Source: an uncultured Collinsella sp.
GTDB taxonomy: Bacteria > Actinomycetota > Coriobacteriia > Coriobacteriales > Coriobacteriaceae
Reading direction: 5' to 3'
NCBI GenBank assembly: GCA_900552155.1
Contig: URYU01000070.1
Span: 1-8,827, forward strand
DNA length: 8,827 bases
The translations under genes and the position numbers were made by a program. Shown here in pieces: positions 7,176-8,827 of this stretch (positions are counted from its first letter, which is position 1; the number at the start of each line of letters is the position of its first letter). A model generated the notes under the pieces. That model was not told where the DNA came from and ran no database searches. It saw nothing but the letters and a program-made list of their open reading frames with translations.

Positions 7176-7182
7176 AAACATG

Positions 7183-7188
7183 CTCCTT
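7183..7188 (-). promoter_or_regulatory. Ribosome binding site deciding the plsX start
   Basis: Minus-strand AAGGAG. Spacing to the ATG at 7181 is one base, too short for initiation; spacing to the in-frame ATG at 7175 is seven bases. This argues for the shorter product. The site begins four bases after the terminator T-run. Confidence 0.75.
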
Positions 7189-7192
7189 ATAC

Positions 7193-7222
7193 AAAAATGG
7201 CCGACTCATTGAGCCGGCCATT
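7193..7222 (-). terminator. Intrinsic terminator-like hairpin between rpmF and plsX
   Basis: On the minus strand AATGGCCG (7222-7215) pairs with CGGCCATT (7203-7196). A G-U pair and CTC/GAG extend the stem to 12 pairs around a three-base loop AAT. Five T follow directly (7197-7193). This is a strong rho-independent terminator form for transcripts coming through rpmF. Because the plsX ribosome site starts four bases further on, partial read-through must be assumed if plsX is co-transcribed; otherwise plsX needs its own promoter, for which there is no room after the hairpin. Confidence 0.75.
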
Positions 7223-7262
7223 GTGGTTCCATTTGGAACGGCATCGCATCCAGAGTATACCG

Positions 7263-7442
7263 TTACTCGGTAACGATAACCTCGCGGTCCTTGTAGAAAC
7301 CGCAGCTAGGGCACACGTGGTGCGGAAGCTTGACAGCGCCGCAACGGGGGCACGTGGACTGAGCCGCAGCCGAGATCTTCATGTTGGCGGAACGACGGGT
7401 GTGAGTGCGGATACGACCCTGCTTTTGTTTAGGTACGGGCAT
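7263..7442 (-). CDS. rpmF: 50S ribosomal protein L32
   Basis: Small zinc-type protein of the large ribosomal subunit. I translated 59 residues, MPVPKQKQGRIRTHTRRSAN onward, ending YKDREVIVTE. MPVPKQ with a following Arg/Lys-rich segment is the standard L32 start, and the four cysteines CPRC (31-34) and CPSC (44-47) form the zinc ribbon seen in the C+ form of L32. The ribosome site AAGGAAGG lies five bases before the ATG. It sits after yceD, its near-universal neighbour, 64 bases from the yceD stop, and is followed by a terminator-like hairpin ahead of plsX. Genomes sometimes carry a second, cysteine-free L32 for zinc limitation; only this one is visible here. Length and motifs leave little doubt. 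Confidence 0.97.
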   Translation of the reverse strand: MPVPKQKQGRIRTHTRRSANMKISAAAQSTCPRCGAVKLPHHVCPSCGFYKDREVIVTE

Positions 7443-7506
7443 AGTGACCTTCCTTATGAACTATCCAGTGTGGCGATTACGCGCAAGTACCGATACTACC
7501 ACAGTT

Positions 7507-8061
7507 TTACTCATCAAGCTTGAGATTCTTCAATGCTGCAAATGGATTTTCCGTGGCTTCGGCCCATTCGGCCTCGGCTTGGGCAGCACAATCACATTGC
7601 TCCACGTTGAGATTGCAACCGCAAGTGGGGCACAGACCGCGACAATCGGGCTTGCAGAGCACCACAAACGGCGTGTCCATAACGACCGCGTCATTGATGG
7701 GCTCACCCAGATCGACGAGACGGTCCTCACCCAGGAGCTCGTAGCCGTCCTCGTAAGCCTCGGGATCCTCGGGCTCCTCAAAGAGGTAGAACTCCTCGAT
7801 CTCGCCGGCGATATCAAACGAGGCGGGCTCCAGGCAACGGTCGCACTCGCCGGTGGCGTGCGCGCGAACCATGCCCGTGAGCAAGACACCGGTACCGGCA
7901 TTGGTAAAGACAACGTCGTAGTCGATGCCGTCCTGTAGCTGGTACTCCTTCTCGCCCACCGTGTAGGTGGCGACATCGACCTTACCAGTCAGCGGATACG
8001 AATCTCCAGGAAACTCGAGCTGTTCGGAAAGATCGACGGTAACGCTCGGGAACTCAGCCAT
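7507..8061 (-). CDS. yceD: YceD/DUF177 family protein linked to 23S rRNA metabolism
   Basis: Member of the DUF177 family; the E. coli protein is named for a role in 23S rRNA accumulation, and the plant relative also affects 23S rRNA, but the mechanism is not settled. I take the 184-residue form starting MAEFPSVTVDLSEQLEFPGD; upstream in-frame codons overlap the preceding gene and are not family-like. Seen: paired cysteines GECDRC (Cys73, Cys76), then VLCKPDCRGLCPTCGCNLN with Cys136, 140, 144, 147, 149, a later CDC (156, 158), and the family ending NPFAALKNLK (172-181). The middle (about 88-117) is very acidic. The cysteines suggest metal binding (inference). Its ATG overlaps the stop of the DivIVA-like gene (TAATG) and its ribosome site is weak, so coupled translation is likely. 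rpmF follows, the usual partner. Confidence 0.93.
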   Translation of the reverse strand: MAEFPSVTVDLSEQLEFPGDSYPLTGKVDVATYTVGEKEYQLQDGIDYDVVFTNAGTGVLLTGMVRAHATGECDRCLEPASFDIAGEIEEFYLFEEPEDPEAYEDGYELLGEDRLVDLGEPINDAVVMDTPFVVLCKPDCRGLCPTCGCNLNVEQCDCAAQAEAEWAEATENPFAALKNLKLDE

Positions 8062-8558
8062 TACCACTGACCATTCTGTTGGGCGGCACCCTCGTTGAGC
8101 TGCTGACGGCAACGGGTAACGGTGCCGGTCAGGCTCTTGAGGTTCTCCTCCAGGTGCGTAAAGACCTGCTCGGCGTAGTCCTCGGCGGCATAGCGCGTCT
8201 CGCGCTCGTACTGCTGGGCACGATCGCGGATGTCGTCGGCCTGCTGCTGCGCAAGGCGGACGATCTCCTGCTCACCGGCAATGGTGAGGGCCTGCTGCTG
8301 AGCGTCAGCGATGATGGAATCGGCCTGAGCGGCGGCGGAAGCCATGAGCTCCTCGCGCTCCTTAAGGATACGGCGGGACTTCTGCCACTCCTCGGGATAG
8401 CTCATGCGGATCTCGTCGAGGATGTTGAAGAACACGTCGGCGTCGATGACCTTGAACTGAGCGTTCTTGCCGAAAGGCGGCTTGGCTTCCTCGATCAGCC
8501 CTTCGAGCTCATCGACCAAGCTGACGATCCTATCGCCAGGAAAATTCTCGCCCGGCAT
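8061..8558 (-). CDS. DivIVA/SepIVA-like coiled-coil protein
   Basis: A 165-residue soluble protein, start MPGENFPGDRIVSLVDELEG. The segment FKVIDADVFFNILDEIRMSYPEEWQKSRRIL (36-65) followed by a long Gln/Ala/Glu-rich coiled coil (about 60-155) is typical of short actinobacterial DivIVA-family proteins often labelled ATPase or ATP synthase B-like. No membrane segment and no P-loop are visible, so an ATP-synthase b subunit is unlikely. In mycobacteria the gene directly upstream of the DUF177 gene encodes SepIVA, a DivIVA-domain protein of septation and cell-envelope growth; identical position here supports the same family, by synteny. The start at 8558 is chosen because AAAGGAG lies five bases before it, whereas the longer frame to 8582 starts upstream of that site. 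It overlaps yceD by one base. Exact function is inferred. Confidence 0.8.
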   Translation of the reverse strand: MPGENFPGDRIVSLVDELEGLIEEAKPPFGKNAQFKVIDADVFFNILDEIRMSYPEEWQKSRRILKEREELMASAAAQADSIIADAQQQALTIAGEQEIVRLAQQQADDIRDRAQQYERETRYAAEDYAEQVFTHLEENLKSLTGTVTRCRQQLNEGAAQQNGQW

Positions 8559-8563
8559 CCGGT

Positions 8564-8570
8564 CTCCTTT
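8564..8570 (-). promoter_or_regulatory. Ribosome binding site deciding the start of the DivIVA-like gene
   Basis: Minus-strand AAAGGAG lies five bases upstream of the ATG at 8558. Two further in-frame ATGs (8582 and 8573) fall upstream of this site, so they are unlikely starts. Confidence 0.75.
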
Positions 8571-8626
8571 CATAGGTAACATATCATCGTGCTAGTTTAC
8601 CACATGCCACCAGGCAATAAGAAACG

Positions 8627-8827
8627 TCACGAAAAGCGATGTTTGAGCGCTTCGACCACGTTGGACGGGACAAACGTCGATACATCGCTGCCGAGCGAGG
8701 CGATCTGGCGAACGACCGAGCTCGAGATATAGCCGTACTGCGGCGCACTCATGACAAAGATGGACTCCAGCTCGCTATCCAGGCGATAGTTAAGGTCGGC
8801 CTGCTGCAGCTCATACTCAAAGTCGGT
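8627..8827 (-). CDS. coaD: Phosphopantetheine adenylyltransferase, C-terminal part
   Basis: CoaD catalyses the fourth step of CoA synthesis, joining ATP and 4'-phosphopantetheine to dephospho-CoA. Only the last 66 residues are in the window, TDFEYELQQADLNYRLDSEL onward, ending VVEALKHRFS. DFEYELQ.A..N..L with a later F.M and the ISSSVVRQIASLGSDVSTFVP block is the conserved C-terminal signature of CoaD, including the SSxVR segment that contacts the nucleotide in the family. The N-terminal TxGH-type site lies beyond the window edge at 8827, so catalytic completeness cannot be judged. The TGA is at 8629-8627, and 68 bases separate it from the next gene. Its product supplies CoA, the donor of the arm for the ACP encoded further on. 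Confidence 0.93.
   Translation of the reverse strand, partial: TDFEYELQQADLNYRLDSELESIFVMSAPQYGYISSSVVRQIASLGSDVSTFVPSNVVEALKHRFS

Noticed and set aside
7176..7181. Upstream ATG for plsX giving two more residues
   Set aside because: Only one base separates it from AAGGAG, whereas the ATG at 7175 has normal seven-base spacing.
6639..7523. A 294-residue plus-strand frame spanning plsX, rpmF and the end of yceD
   Set aside because: Runs antisense across three confirmed genes and a terminator; composition is that of a shadow frame.
8559..8626. Promoter with TTGCCT-like -35 between coaD and the DivIVA-like gene
   Set aside because: No -10 hexamer with good spacing accompanies it; too weak to list.

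Overview
The window is a dense, GC-rich stretch (about 60% by eye) in which every convincing gene is on the minus strand, so it reads from position 8827 down to 1. The order coaD, SepIVA/DivIVA-like, yceD (DUF177), rpmF, plsX, acpP, rnc, smc, ftsY is the conserved actinobacterial housekeeping block. Protein style (high Ala/Glu/Arg, GTG and TTG starts) and the direct rnc-smc step without an intervening mutM suggest an Actinomycetota genome of the Coriobacteriia type, perhaps Collinsella-like. The genus is inference, not proven from the sequence.

Layout in transcription order: the C-terminal end of coaD (8827-8627); a coiled-coil DivIVA/SepIVA-like protein (8558-8061); yceD (8061-7507), overlapping it by one base; rpmF for ribosomal protein L32 (7442-7263); a strong intrinsic terminator-like hairpin (7222-7193); plsX (7175-6156); a 22-bp perfect palindrome followed by a T-rich run (6099-6071); acpP (6041-5799); rnc (5795-5070, TTG start); smc (5059-1523, GTG start); a chimeric ORF (1523-546); and a livF-like ABC ATPase (545-1, cut by the window edge). 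The first part joins CoA, fatty-acid/phospholipid and ribosome functions (CoaD makes the CoA precursor of the ACP prosthetic group; PlsX and ACP feed phospholipid synthesis; YceD, L32 and RNase III serve ribosome and RNA metabolism). The second part is chromosome organisation (SMC), expected to be followed by the SRP receptor FtsY.

The most important observation is the ORF at 546-1523. Its first ~104 residues are the N domain and start of the G domain of FtsY, in the expected place after smc. From the P-loop (GINGAGKTT) onward it is a LivG-type branched-chain amino-acid ABC transporter ATPase, followed without a gap by livF. The switch falls in frame inside the one motif that both P-loop families share. 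Neither half is complete: FtsY lacks almost its whole GTPase domain and LivG lacks its N-terminal strands and A-loop. This is either an assembly join of two loci through a short shared P-loop sequence (the explanation I favour) or a real deletion/fusion. It should be resolved before positions below about 1211 are treated as linked to the rest.

No stretch above 300 bases lacks a gene. I see no tRNA, rRNA, CRISPR array, insertion sequence, phage or origin. Apart from the chimera, the notable points are two consecutive terminator-like hairpins ahead of plsX and acpP, an Asn in place of an expected metal-binding Asp in RNase III, and an NSL instead of DSL attachment motif in ACP.
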